Source of the DNA: Arthrobacter sp. Soil763
Lineage (GTDB): Bacteria; Actinomycetota; Actinomycetes; Actinomycetales; Micrococcaceae
Reading direction: 5' to 3'
Length of the DNA: 64,000 nt
NCBI RefSeq assembly: GCF_001428365.1
Contig: NZ_LMSH01000006.1
Location: forward strand, 1 to 64,000
Part shown: positions 17,769 through 27,358 of the stretch, piece after piece
Layout of the letters: each line of letters starts with the position of its first letter
Position numbering within the stretch: the first letter of the stretch is position 1
Notes under the pieces: model-generated
The model's database searches: none
What the model saw: the letters and a program-made list of their open reading frames with translations, nothing else
What the model was told of the DNA's origin: nothing
Made by a program: the position numbers and the translations under genes

Positions 17769-18715
17769 TGCTCCTCCCTCGGGTTGAAGTCGGAGGCGCT
17801 GGCGAGTTTCTCGTACAGCTTGCGCTCTTCCTTGCTAAGGCTCGGGGGGACCATGATCTTGATCTCCGCATACAGGTTCCCCGGTAATCCCCGCGGGTTG
17901 GGCATGCCCTGCCCCCGCAGCCGCAGCCTGCGGCCGCTGGAGGAGCCCTCGGGTACGGTGATCGTCACCGTCCCGGCTGGCGCCTTTGCCTTGATCTTGG
18001 ACCCGAGTGCGGCTTCCGAGGGCGTCACCGGGAGGTCGAAGTAGATGTCCCGGCCTTTTAGCCGGTACCTGGAGTCGGGCTGGATCCGCACGGTCAGTAG
18101 GAGGTCGCCGGGTGGGCCCCCTTCGCGGCCTGCCGCGCCTTCCCCGGCCAGACGGATGCGCTGCCCATCCAGCACACCGGGTGGCACGTCGACGTCATAA
18201 TTGCGGGTCTCACCGTCCGGCTGAGCGAGCCTGATGGTGCGCTTTCCGCCACGGACAGCTTCCTCGAGGGTCAGCCACAGCTCTGCTTCGTGGTCCGCCC
18301 CGAGGGCCGGGCCCCCTGCCTGTTGCCGGAACCAGCCGCCGAGCAGATCCTCCCAATCGACGTCGCCTCCCATCTCGACGTCGACGTTGCCGTACCCGCC
18401 GCGTCCAGGACGCGGGCCTGGCCGGGGGCCGGGCCGCGGGCCGCCGGAACCCCATCGCCCGCCGCTGCCCCCCGTGCCGGCGGCGCTACCGGCGTACTGC
18501 CGGTAGTCGGCGCCAAACCGGTCATAGCGCGCCCTGGTTTCGGGATCTGACAAGGTGTCGTAGGCCTCGCCGATCTCCTTGAACTTGTCTGCGGCATCCG
18601 GCTCGCGGTTGACGTCCGGATGGTATTTTCTTGCCAGTTTGCGGTAGGCGCGCTGGATTTCGTCGGGCTTCGCTGTGCGCGGGACGCCGAGAACCGAATA
18701 GTGATCCTTAGCCAC
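17765..18715 (-). CDS. cbpA: DnaJ/CbpA-type co-chaperone
   Basis: A 316-residue J-protein. The J-domain spans 1-70 with HPD at residues 32-34. A Gly/Arg/Pro-rich linker (about 78-120) follows, then the two C-terminal peptide-binding domains, ending in LRLRGQGMPN. The cysteine-rich zinc domain of DnaJ is absent, so it is the CbpA (class B) type. It stimulates DnaK ATPase and delivers substrates. It overlaps the end of grpE by eight bases and the start of the CbpM-like gene by four. Confidence 0.92.
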   Translation of the reverse strand: MAKDHYSVLGVPRTAKPDEIQRAYRKLARKYHPDVNREPDAADKFKEIGEAYDTLSDPETRARYDRFGADYRQYAGSAAGTGGSGGRWGSGGPRPGPRPGPRPGRGGYGNVDVEMGGDVDWEDLLGGWFRQQAGGPALGADHEAELWLTLEEAVRGGKRTIRLAQPDGETRNYDVDVPPGVLDGQRIRLAGEGAAGREGGPPGDLLLTVRIQPDSRYRLKGRDIYFDLPVTPSEAALGSKIKAKAPAGTVTITVPEGSSSGRRLRLRGQGMPNPRGLPGNLYAEIKIMVPPSLSKEERKLYEKLASASDFNPREEQ

Positions 18716-19253
18716 GGTCGGGGGTCACCGCCCGGCTCACCACGACGGCGGCTGGCCGGAGAGGGTTGTCCGGGCCACCGTAGCCAGGACGCAGCACGCT
18801 CACCAGGGTCCCGGGGGGAACGTCGTCAGTTTCCACCACACTGACAACCTCATGGACGCGCGGATCGAAGGGGACGTTCTCGGCGTCGATCCGTGGATAG
18901 CCCAGACGGGCCAAGGTATCGATGGCCTGTTGCCGGATTGCGGCTATGCCCTCCACGAGCGGATCCTCCGCACCCGCCGGTGCGTGGGCCAGCGCCAGTT
19001 CCAGATTGTCCAGGATCGGCAACCATGCCAAGGAAACCGCGGCGCGCTCCTGGGCCCGTTGCTGCGTGCCGTCCCTAACGGCGCGCTTGCGCAGGTTGTC
19101 GTTGTCGGCCAATGCGCGACGCCACTGGTCCTCCATTTTGGCCAGCGCCTCCGCCTGTGCCGCCCCTTCGGTTTCCTTTACAGCGGGTGCGGCCGCGGCT
19201 GCCTCGTCACTTCCTGGATGGGCCTGTTCAGCCGGCCCTGCCTCGTCGCTCAT
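18708..19253 (-). CDS. grpE: GrpE nucleotide exchange factor
   Basis: A 181-residue GrpE. A long N-terminal helix (about 40-95) with WRRALADNDNLRKRAVRD leads into the compact C-terminal domain with FDPRVHEVVSVVETDDVPPG. It releases ADP from DnaK. ATG 19253 is six bases after AGGA; an ATG two codons upstream is also possible. It directly follows dnaK. Confidence 0.93.
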   Translation of the reverse strand: MSDEAGPAEQAHPGSDEAAAAAPAVKETEGAAQAEALAKMEDQWRRALADNDNLRKRAVRDGTQQRAQERAAVSLAWLPILDNLELALAHAPAGAEDPLVEGIAAIRQQAIDTLARLGYPRIDAENVPFDPRVHEVVSVVETDDVPPGTLVSVLRPGYGGPDNPLRPAAVVVSRAVTPDRG

Positions 19254-19261
19254 GGTCATTC

Positions 19262-21160
19262 CTAGCCACGATCGAATTCTGCATCGACTATGTCATCGTC
19301 ATCTACGGCGTTTGACGCTCCGGGTTGAGATGCGGCTCCCTCGGCCGCCCCTGCAGTGGCCGCGGAGGCAGCCGAGGCATTCAGCGCCGCCTGCAGTTGC
19401 TGAAGCTCGGAGATGAGTTCCCTCGCGGTGGACACCTCCGCCTGGTTGCTGACCGCGTCGCGTGCCTGCCCGATCAGCAGTTCCGCCCGGGCTTTGTCGT
19501 GCGCCTGGACCGCGTCACCGAGTTCGTTCACCGCCCGCTCAACGCGGTAGGCCACCGCATCGAGCTCGTTGAGGGTATCGATCCGCTCCCGGTTCTGCAC
19601 GTCCTCGTTCCTGTGGGACTCGGCCTCGGCAATCATGCGCTCGACTTCCTTGGCGTCGAGATTGGAGCCCTCACTGATGGTGATGCCCTGCTCCTTGCCC
19701 GTGTCCTTGTCGCGCGCCGTGACATTCAGGATGCCGTTGGCATCGACGTCGAACGTGACCTCCACCTGCGGTTCCCCGCGAGGCGCTGGCCGGATATCGC
19801 TCAGCTGGAACCGTCCCAGCACTCGATTATCCGCCGCCAGCTCACGCTCGCCCTGCAGGACCACCACGTCCACGGCGGGCTGGTTGTCCTCGGCGGTGGA
19901 GAATACTTCGCTGCGCCGGGCGGGGATGGTCGTGTTGCGTTCGATGATCTTGGTCATGACGCCGCCGCGGGTCTCAACACCCAGGGAAAGCGGTACAACA
20001 TCCAGCAGCAGGACATCGGACACCTCGCCCTTGAGCACGCCGGCCTGGATCGCCGCACCGATGGCCACCACTTCGTCCGGATTGACGCTCATATTCGGCT
20101 CTTTGCCGCCCGTCAGCCGCCGTACGAGGTTCTGTACCGCAGGAATGCGGGTGGAGCCGCCCACGAGAATCACTTCGTCGATGTCATTGGCCGTGACCTT
20201 GGCGTCCGTCATCGCCTGCTGCACCGGCCCCATCGTGCGCTCGACGAGGTCGTGGGTAAGGTCTTCGAAGACGGACCGCCGGATGGTGGTGGTCAGGTGC
20301 TTGGGGCCCGTCGCGTCGGCCGTAACAAAGGGAAGATTGACCTGCGTCTGGGCGACAGAACTGAGTTCAACCTTGGCCTTCTCGGCCGCTTCAAACAGGC
20401 GCTGCAATGCCTGGGGGTCCGTTCGGAGGTCGATTCCGGTCTCCTTCTGGAAGTCATCGGCGAGGTAGTCGACAAGTCGCCGGTCAAAATCGTCGCCACC
20501 GAGGTGTGAGTCGCCCGCGGTCGAGCGGACCTCCACCACCCCGTCACCGACGTCCAAGAGGCTTACATCGAAGGTTCCGCCGCCGAGGTCGAACACCAGC
20601 ACCGTCTCATGCTCACGCTTGTCAATGCCGTAGGCCAGAGCCGCAGCAGTGGGTTCGTTGATGATGCGCAGGACTTCCAGCCCGGCAATCTTGCCCGCGT
20701 CCTTGGTCGCGGTGCGCTGTGCGTCGTTAAAGTACGCGGGAACCGTAATAACGGCCTCCGTTATCTTTTCGCCCAACTGCTTCGCGGCGTCGTCCACTAG
20801 CTTGCGGAGGACGAGCGCGCTCACCTCTTCGGGTGCGACCTTCTTGCCCTGAACCTGAAAACGCGCCACGCCGTTGTCGTCCGCTACGACGTCGAAACTC
20901 ACGGCCTTGGCTTCATCCGAGATCTCATCATAGTGCCGGCCGATAAACCGCTTGGCCGACGTGATGGTTCCCTTGGGGTTCAGAATCGCCTGCCGTCGGG
21001 CCAGTTGCCCCACAAGCCGTTCCCCGCTGTCCGTGTACGCCACAACTGACGGAGTGGTCCGGGCTCCTTCCGCGTTGGGTATGACGCGGGCTTCCCCGCC
21101 TTCCCAGACGGCGATCACCGAGTTGGTTGTTCCGAGATCAATTCCTACTGCTTTGGCCAT
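19262..21160 (-). CDS. dnaK: Hsp70 chaperone DnaK
   Basis: A 632-residue Hsp70. The ATPase domain starts [15 protein letters not shown] and includes [13 protein letters not shown]. The substrate domain contains [20 protein letters not shown], and the acidic tail ends with DDDIVDAEF. It is the first gene of a six-gene minus-strand operon (dnaK, grpE, cbpA, cbpM-like, clpB, trxC). A complete Hsp70/Hsp100 team in one operon on a mobile element is unusual; a chromosomal copy is expected elsewhere. Confidence 0.98.
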   Translation of the reverse strand: MAKAVGIDLGTTNSVIAVWEGGEARVIPNAEGARTTPSVVAYTDSGERLVGQLARRQAILNPKGTITSAKRFIGRHYDEISDEAKAVSFDVVADDNGVARFQVQGKKVAPEEVSALVLRKLVDDAAKQLGEKITEAVITVPAYFNDAQRTATKDAGKIAGLEVLRIINEPTAAALAYGIDKREHETVLVFDLGGGTFDVSLLDVGDGVVEVRSTAGDSHLGGDDFDRRLVDYLADDFQKETGIDLRTDPQALQRLFEAAEKAKVELSSVAQTQVNLPFVTADATGPKHLTTTIRRSVFEDLTHDLVERTMGPVQQAMTDAKVTANDIDEVILVGGSTRIPAVQNLVRRLTGGKEPNMSVNPDEVVAIGAAIQAGVLKGEVSDVLLLDVVPLSLGVETRGGVMTKIIERNTTIPARRSEVFSTAEDNQPAVDVVVLQGERELAADNRVLGRFQLSDIRPAPRGEPQVEVTFDVDANGILNVTARDKDTGKEQGITISEGSNLDAKEVERMIAEAESHRNEDVQNRERIDTLNELDAVAYRVERAVNELGDAVQAHDKARAELLIGQARDAVSNQAEVSTARELISELQQLQAALNASAASAATAGAAEGAASQPGASNAVDDDDIVDAEFDRG

Positions 21161-21667
21161 GACTCACTCCGGTCCTAGAGGGCGCGACCGGTCCTGTGAC
21201 GTCGTCCGCCCAAGGTTGCACCGCATGACTCCACGCCCTGCTCGGCCACGAGGCTCTACGGGCTTTGTCATGGGGTCTTGTAGCGTTTAGTCTGCCCCGT
21301 GGACGGGAGCGACGGCACGACCCTCTAGGTCCAAATATGCTCCAGGGAATTGACCTCTCAGGCCTAGTCCTCAGGCGTATCCTCGACGATGCTGCGGTAA
21401 TTCGGGGATTGGCCTTTCGGCTCGCCCACGAATCAGTTCCTCAGGTGGGGTCAGAGACTGCAGGTCAAACCAGTGGGCGGTCGATTAACAGCCGAGGAGG
21501 TGCTTGCCAGGGCCGTACCTTGTTCCTGGTTGACGTTCCTGGTTGACCTGGCGGATCCAATTGCCGGAGATTTTTAGGCGTCCCGGGGCCATGCGGACGC
21601 GACAGCGCCGGAGGAGACTCGACCTGTTATTTGTTTCCGTAGATAGCCAGAAAGCGACAGGAATCCA
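21161..21667. promoter_or_regulatory. Divergent dnaK/htrA promoter region
   Basis: This 507-base gene-free region separates the chaperone operon from htrA and must contain both promoters. I found no unambiguous CIRCE or HAIR operator. A perfect 13-base tandem repeat, GTTCCTGGTTGAC, occupies 21522-21534 and 21535-21547, about 120 bases before htrA, and could be a regulator site. Nothing else is recognised. Confidence 0.45.
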
Positions 21668-22765
21668 ATGAGTACGAGCACAACAGCGGCCGCCGAGGCA
21701 ACGGCCTTGCTCCCGGCGCCGGGACACAGGCGGGCGTGGGCCGCTGTCCTCGGCGCGGGGGTACTCATATTCGGGTCGGGGTGCACCGGGCCTGCTCCGG
21801 CTCCGGCTCCGGCATCCCAATCCGCCAGCGCTGAGGGTTCCAGTTCCACCGGGGACCTTTCGGTCGTTCCTTCGATCGTAAGAGAAGTCGAGCCTTCTGT
21901 AGTCACGATTCAGACACCAGGCGGCATCGGCAGTGGGGTAATCTACCGCAGCGACGGCACCATCGTCACGGATGCCCACGTCGTGGAGGACCAACAAAAA
22001 AAGCCATTCGAGAGCGTCCGGATCCACTTCGCGGACGGGTCTCAGGCGTCGGCCACCGTCGTCGGTGTTGACGACTCAACCGACGTGGGAGTGTTGAAGG
22101 CTGACCGGGACAACCTTCCAGCCGCCAAGTTCTCGACGGCGCTCCCCGAGGTCGGGCAGCTGGCGGTCGTTATCGGCAGTCCCCTCGGGCTGGAGCAGAC
22201 CGTCACGGCGGGCATTGTTTCCGCTCTTCACCGTAATATGCCACCGTCCGAGGGATCGCCCCAGGGGCTTATCGACCTTATCCAGACAGACGCGCCCATC
22301 TCCCCGGGCAATTCCGGTGGCGCCGTAGTCAACAGCAGCGCGGAGGTCATCGGGCTCTCAGTAGCGTATCTGCCGCCCAGCTCGGGCGCAGTATCGATCG
22401 GCTTCGTGACTCCCGCGGCCACCGTGACCGACGTAGCGGACCAGATACTCAAGAGCGGAGTAGCCACGCACCCGGTCCTCGGAGTAATTCCGACCGACAT
22501 CACTCCCGAGGTCGCAAACCGCTTTGGCCTCCCCACAACCTCGGGCGCGCTGATCATCGAAGTTGCCAAGGGAGGGCCGGCCGCCAAGGCGGGGCTGCAG
22601 CCAGGAGACATCATCACCCAGTTCGACGGGCAAAAGATCACCAGTGTGACCGACCTCCTTGCCGCTGTCCGCAAGAAAGAGCCCGGCCAGCAGACGGACG
22701 TCGGGTTCCAACGCGGACAGGAAACAAAATCAGTGAAAGTCACACTGGGAAGCACGTCAGGATAA
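21668..22765 (+). CDS. HtrA/DegP-type serine protease with PDZ domain
   Basis: A 365-residue envelope protease. The N-terminus has a hydrophobic export segment (about 23-38) ending near C39 in GSGCTG, a weak lipobox. The trypsin-like triad is H104 (TDAHVV), D139 (STDVGVL) and S216 (GNSGGA). One PDZ domain covers about 265-360. HtrA proteases degrade misfolded exported proteins. ATG follows AGGA at 21657-21660. It starts a plus-strand stress group with hdeD downstream. Confidence 0.93.
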   Translation: MSTSTTAAAEATALLPAPGHRRAWAAVLGAGVLIFGSGCTGPAPAPAPASQSASAEGSSSTGDLSVVPSIVREVEPSVVTIQTPGGIGSGVIYRSDGTIVTDAHVVEDQQKKPFESVRIHFADGSQASATVVGVDDSTDVGVLKADRDNLPAAKFSTALPEVGQLAVVIGSPLGLEQTVTAGIVSALHRNMPPSEGSPQGLIDLIQTDAPISPGNSGGAVVNSSAEVIGLSVAYLPPSSGAVSIGFVTPAATVTDVADQILKSGVATHPVLGVIPTDITPEVANRFGLPTTSGALIIEVAKGGPAAKAGLQPGDIITQFDGQKITSVTDLLAAVRKKEPGQQTDVGFQRGQETKSVKVTLGSTSG

Positions 22766-22830
22766 ACCCGTTCGTGTGGTCCGGCCGGCAATATTACGAT
22801 TAATCCAATTCCAGAAACAGAGGTGCGGCC

Positions 22831-23385
22831 ATGTCCGACCCAATGGCACAACAATTGTTCAAGGGATCCGGAACAGCGTTGATTATCCGGGGCATTGCGG
22901 CCATTCTTTTCGGCATCCTGGTTGTCCTCTGGCCGGGTGCCTCCGTACTGGCACTGGTGATCCTCTTCGGAATCTACGCTGTCTTTGACGGCGTCACCAG
23001 CATCGTGCAGTACGTCACGCGCAAGAGGCGCCGGTCCGTCTGGCAACTAGTGGGCGGCATCATCTCCGTGCTCGCGGGTATTATCGCGTTCGTGTGGCCG
23101 GACATCACTGCCCTGTCGCTGACGCTCGTCATCGGCGTGTGGGCGGTTATGCTCGGTGCCTCCCAAATAGTGCTGGCCTTCGAAGTTAAAAAGACCGTCG
23201 GCTCGTGGTGGCTCTGGCTGATCACAGGTATCATCACCACCCTTTTCGGACTCTTCCTGGTGATTCTTCCCGGCGCAGGCATACTTAGTCTCCTCGGGCT
23301 GCTTTCGTCCTTCGCAATCGTCCTAGGGATACTCCTGATCGCCTCCGGTGTCGGACTGCGCAGGTTGGGCGGAAGCCCTGATTGA
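22831..23385 (+). CDS. HdeD-family acid-resistance membrane protein
   Basis: A 184-residue protein with about six membrane segments in three pairs, the DUF308/HdeD layout (for example IAAILFGILVVLWPG and VGGIISVLAGIIAFVWP, the repeated ..LWPG/..VWP signature). HdeD proteins are linked to acid and heat resistance, but the mechanism is unknown. It lies 65 bases after htrA and is probably co-transcribed. HdeD, HtrA, Trx and Clp are also found together in the proteobacterial locus of heat resistance. Confidence 0.9.
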   Translation: MSDPMAQQLFKGSGTALIIRGIAAILFGILVVLWPGASVLALVILFGIYAVFDGVTSIVQYVTRKRRRSVWQLVGGIISVLAGIIAFVWPDITALSLTLVIGVWAVMLGASQIVLAFEVKKTVGSWWLWLITGIITTLFGLFLVILPGAGILSLLGLLSSFAIVLGILLIASGVGLRRLGGSPD

Positions 23386-23722
23386 TGGCTCTCGATGGGC
23401 TGAAAGGCTGCCTGCGGGGCCGGATTTCGGGCCGCGGCGTCTGACAGCACACGGCGGCGGCCGCGGGATTCACCGCAATTCCGGTACACAAGGCACGACG
23501 ACGACGGGGGGGTCCCGCCGCCGCCTATTTCCCTACTCGACGCGGATTTTCCCGGATGCGCCACTTGACAGGCCACTGAGCCAGGTCTAGTACTGTGCTT
23601 TATCTGGCGCACCCCGCTCGCCGGTCCGAATGGTACCGATACCGCCGGTCAGGGCCGACGCAAACCCTTTGCCGCCTGCCGCGGCGAGGCCGGCTCCTGG
23701 CCGGACCGACATAGGAGCGAAC

Positions 23723-23986
23723 ATGATTCTTGGAATTCCTGATCCGCATCTCGCGCAGATTCGTCCGGTTCGGGTGCGCACACCGCAGGGCTGCGAGGAA
23801 TGTCTGGCTTTGGGCACTCCGTGGGTTCATTTGCGTTTGTGTCTCTCCCGCGGCCATGTCGGGTGTTGTGATGCCTCACCCATGCGGCACGCCCGAGCCC
23901 ACGCCACCGAGTTGCATCCAATCGTTCGTTCTTTGGAGCCCGGCGAGGACTGGCGCTGGTGCTATCCCCATGAGGCGTTCGTCTAG
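23723..23986 (+). CDS. UBP-type zinc-finger protein
   Basis: An 87-residue protein. The zf-UBP signature is visible: CEEC near residue 24, then WVHLRLCLSRGHVGCCD, an HAxxH stretch, and the ending HPIVRSLEPGEDWRWCY. ATG 23723 has AGGAG at 23713-23717. Bacterial zf-UBP proteins of this size commonly sit beside the FAD oxidoreductase found here 24 bases downstream. In eukaryotes the domain binds the ubiquitin C-terminus; the bacterial ligand is unknown. Confidence 0.88.
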   Translation: MILGIPDPHLAQIRPVRVRTPQGCEECLALGTPWVHLRLCLSRGHVGCCDASPMRHARAHATELHPIVRSLEPGEDWRWCYPHEAFV

Positions 23987-24010
23987 GGTATCGGCAGGCG
24001 CAACCAGCTG

Positions 24011-25744
24011 ATGGAACCTATCGCAGACTCGACGCTGATCGAAACGCCGGATGTCTCCGGCGCCTATCCACGGCTCGGCCAAGCCCAGATCGAATTGTTG
24101 GGCCGTGCCGGCACCAGCCGGACTACGTCCGCCGGAGAAGTCCTCATACAGGAGGGAAACGTCGACAGTGACTTCTTCGTCATACTGCAGGGAACGGTAC
24201 TGGTCGTGGAGGGGCTGCCTGACGCCGGTAGCAGACAGCCTGCTGAGCTGGGCCCCGGCACGCGGATCCTCGAAGTTCACGGTCCGGGACGGTTCCTCGG
24301 GGAATTGGGCCTGGTCGAGGGGCAACCGGCCTTTGTCAGCACTGTGTCCGCCGAGGCGGGTGAAGTGCTCCAGATCAGCGGGGACGATCTGCGCCGTGTA
24401 GTTCTGACGGACGCCGCGGTGGGCGAGACCATACTGCGGGCATATCTTCAGCGCCGAATCCTGCTGATCAGCGCGGGCGCGGGCATCCGCATTGTTGGAT
24501 CCCGCTTCAGCCGTGACACCCTTCGCCTCCTGGAATTTTCAGCCGCCAACCGACTGCCTCACCGGCTGGTCGATCTGGAGGTTGACGAGCAGGCGCAGGC
24601 CATCCTGGACCGGGCCGGGATTCTAGCAAGTGACCTGCCCGCAGTGGTGCTAAACGCTTCGCAGGTCCTCAGAAACCCATCCAACGCAGACCTGGCCCTC
24701 GCCATGGGCCTGCGGGCAGTCAAAGAGCATTCGGCCACGTACGATCTGATGGTGATCGGGGCCGGTCCGGCCGGCCTGGCGGCCGCCGTCTACGCAGCGT
24801 CCGACGGGTTGTCGGTCGTCCTTAAGGAAGACTTCGGCTTGGGTGGGCAGGCCGGCACGTCGCCGCGGATCGAGAACTTTCTCGGCTTCCCCGCCGGTAT
24901 CTCCGGCGGGGAACTCACTGAAAGGGCGATCCTTCAGGCCCGCAAGTTCAGAGTCCAGATCAACGTCGCCTGCCGGGCACGCACCATCGAGTTGAGGGAC
25001 GGCGAGTTCCGCGCCGAGTTCAACGAGAGCGGCCCTGCCTCCTCACGGGCCGCGCTGCTAGCAACCGGGGTCCGCTACCGCCGGCTGCCGGTCCCCAGGC
25101 TGGAGGAATTCGAGGGAATCAGTGTCTTCTACGCCGCCACTGTCCATGAAGCCAGGCTCTGCGGATTGCAGCCAGTGACCGTCGTCGGCGGTGGAAACTC
25201 CGCGGGACAGGCCGCGCTTTTCCTGGCTGGCACGGGAGCACCAGTGCGGCTGGTGGTGCGCGGGACGGACCTCCGCGCGGACATGTCGCGATACCTCGCG
25301 GATCGGATCGAGGAACAACCGGGCATAGAGGTACTGCTGGGGGCCAGCATCGTGGGCGTAGACGGTTCAGGGACCCTCGAACGGATCATCGTCGATCTGC
25401 GAGCCACAGGCGAACAGCGCATTTTCGACTCCCGATACCTCTTCATTTTCATCGGGGCCAAGCCGCACACAGAATGGCTGCAGGGTACCGTCGCCCTGGA
25501 TGACCACGGCTTTATTCTCACCGGGGCTGATCTCGAGGACCTTCCTCCTGAGTTCAGCCATCTGGGCCGCCGACGGCTGCCCCTGGAAACCAGCGTCCCC
25601 GGGATGTTCGCGGCCGGGGATGTTCGGCGTGGATCGGTGAAACGCGTAACGGCTGCCGCCGGTGAAGGCTCAACAGCCGTTGCAATGATCCACGAGCACC
25701 TGCGCCTCCTCCGGGAAGGACCGGCCGGTGGGGCGTTGGGGTGA
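24011..25744 (+). CDS. cNMP-domain / thioredoxin-reductase-like FAD oxidoreductase
   Basis: A 577-residue fusion. Residues 20-140 form a cyclic-nucleotide-binding domain (GEVLIQEGN, FFVILQGTVLVV, FLGELGL). Residues 244-570 form a thioredoxin-reductase-like domain with FAD motif GAGPAG (250-255) and NADPH motif GGGNSAG (393-399), ending with MFAAGDVR. The redox CxxC expected near 374-377 is replaced by YAATVHE, so it cannot act as a normal thioredoxin reductase. It may reduce another partner or be a sensor; the zf-UBP protein upstream is the best candidate. It ends the stress block. Confidence 0.9.
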   Translation: MEPIADSTLIETPDVSGAYPRLGQAQIELLGRAGTSRTTSAGEVLIQEGNVDSDFFVILQGTVLVVEGLPDAGSRQPAELGPGTRILEVHGPGRFLGELGLVEGQPAFVSTVSAEAGEVLQISGDDLRRVVLTDAAVGETILRAYLQRRILLISAGAGIRIVGSRFSRDTLRLLEFSAANRLPHRLVDLEVDEQAQAILDRAGILASDLPAVVLNASQVLRNPSNADLALAMGLRAVKEHSATYDLMVIGAGPAGLAAAVYAASDGLSVVLKEDFGLGGQAGTSPRIENFLGFPAGISGGELTERAILQARKFRVQINVACRARTIELRDGEFRAEFNESGPASSRAALLATGVRYRRLPVPRLEEFEGISVFYAATVHEARLCGLQPVTVVGGGNSAGQAALFLAGTGAPVRLVVRGTDLRADMSRYLADRIEEQPGIEVLLGASIVGVDGSGTLERIIVDLRATGEQRIFDSRYLFIFIGAKPHTEWLQGTVALDDHGFILTGADLEDLPPEFSHLGRRRLPLETSVPGMFAAGDVRRGSVKRVTAAAGEGSTAVAMIHEHLRLLREGPAGGALG

Positions 25745-26906
25745 GGGGCGGTGAAAGTCCAGCAGGCCGGTCCCCGGGTAGGGCGGACGACGGCAACGTC
25801 ACCAATTTCGCGGTTATCAGTCAGATCGCCGCCGCAGTTGAGTTGGGCCTGGTCGATGTGCCTCGCGTGCTTCCCGCCTGAGAGACAGTGCCGGAAGCAG
25901 GACCGTTCAAGGCCGAGGACTCGGCGACGGCGAAGCACCTATGGCGTCCCGAAATGCCGTTGAACGTCCAGCACTGACGGCAATCCGCATAGGCAAGAGC
26001 TTAACAACGGCGACATACGGGCGTAGTTTTGGTGGTGTTGGAACGCCGATCCCGGCCTTGCCGCATCGGCCGCTTACCGGCCGGTCCCGCTAGAGACGAG
26101 TCACCGGCACCGGCCAAGCACGGCGTTGGGTGGCCTGCGTCGAGACGAGGATCCCCGAACGTCTTCTCACGTCAGCCCTCCAATCCCGCCATCGAGGAAG
26201 CAACTTACCTCCTTCATGACCTAGCCTTCGTTAGGCAGCACACAGCCGTCATCTTTTATGACCCGTTCTTCCCGGACGGAAGCGAGGAGCTAAAACAATA
26301 TCGCCCGTCAGGAGGAAATGGGAGGGACAAAAAAGAACATAGGTGCCGAAAGGCACCAAAGGGCAGGCAAGGGATTCGCAGGGAAGCCATACAAGCTGTC
26401 GTGAGCGATCTGGCCCGTCTTTCTGCGACAATCCAGGATCACGAAAAGGGATGGCGCGAGTGGTCGAGGAGCCCTATCACCTCACCGCGATTGCCTCTTC
26501 CACTGTCCGCTACGGCGGGACTGTTTACTGTCTCCACTTTGGGTGCGCCAAATTGGACTACGCCCCAGCCTGACGTCAGGAAGGAATGAAAAGATCGTCA
26601 GAATAGGGTCCGAAAGGCAGTTCCTGTACCTGTCCCCTGAACAGTCTTAGATTCAAACCTGACAGGTCGGCCCGATGAGAAGCTGGCGTGCCAAGGGGCT
26701 CGGCAACTGCGCAACAGCCTGCTTCGCTATTGCGCGTATCGGGGGTGAGGGCAGGGCTCGCTGCCCACAGCCGGGGACAATCCTCATGTGTTACCCACTG
26801 CGGCTGCTGTCGAGGGAGCTACCCCAATGGCTCCCAATTCCCAGCCGTGGATAACCCGGATTGACCCTAACCATAGGCAGCTGAGAGTCACCTAGTTCTG
26901 CCAGAG
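25745..26906. other. Gene-poor junction between stress cargo and tra genes
   Basis: No convincing gene in 1.16 kb. A plus-strand frame (26029-26589) exists, but its composition changes along the frame, it lacks a ribosome binding site and I recognise no family. An inverted repeat ACCTGTC...GACAGGT occurs near 26628-26668. The stretch probably marks the right junction of the stress cargo. Confidence 0.4.
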
Positions 26907-27347
26907 CTACCTCTTCGGGACTCGCACGTCGGGAAACCAGCCCGCGGGGGCCTTCTTTGGCTCTAGGTGCTGGGGGTCGCGGTGCTTTTGCATGTCGCAT
27001 TTGTAGAACGGACCGCGTGGGTCGAGGAGCACGCTCATGTGGTGGTCTGCGTGGTCTCTGAACCACACGCTTATGCCGGTGGCCCCGTCGAGTCGTAGGT
27101 GTTCCCAGGCGCGCCACAGCGCTTCTACACGGGAGACCGCTTCGGGGTGGAAGTACCATTCGATGCACCATTTTGCAGCGCGTCCGTCGACGTCGCGGAC
27201 GTAGGTGGGGAGCAGCTGTTCGTGCAGGAACTCTTCGGCTGAGCCGTAGACGAGTTCCGGTGGCTTTTGCTCGTCTCCAGGCGTGATGGCGGGCTCTTCT
27301 GCGCTGGTGCTGGGCGCTTCGCTGAATAGGCCGATGTCGATGGTCAT
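26907..27347 (-). CDS. DUF4913 family protein
   Basis: A 146-residue protein. The core LVYGSAEEFLHEQLLPTYVR, followed by WCIEWYFHPEAVSRVEALWRAWEHLR, is the DUF4913 signature, a family found in actinobacterial conjugative plasmids and integrative elements. The function is unknown. It is the last gene of the minus-strand tra operon, 11 bases after the coupling-protein gene. Confidence 0.85.
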   Translation of the reverse strand: MTIDIGLFSEAPSTSAEEPAITPGDEQKPPELVYGSAEEFLHEQLLPTYVRDVDGRAAKWCIEWYFHPEAVSRVEALWRAWEHLRLDGATGISVWFRDHADHHMSVLLDPRGPFYKCDMQKHRDPQHLEPKKAPAGWFPDVRVPKR

Positions 27348-27358
27348 TTGAGAATTTC

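Noticed and set aside
19325..20509. Plus-strand frames opposite dnaK
   Set aside because: Antisense shadows of DnaK with no motif or ribosome site.
21161..21667. CIRCE or HAIR heat-shock operator
   Set aside because: I looked for the known dyads on both strands and found no convincing match.
26029..26589. A 186-residue plus-strand frame
   Set aside because: No ribosome site, uneven composition and no recognised family. The middle part looks slightly protein-like, so a decayed gene cannot be excluded.
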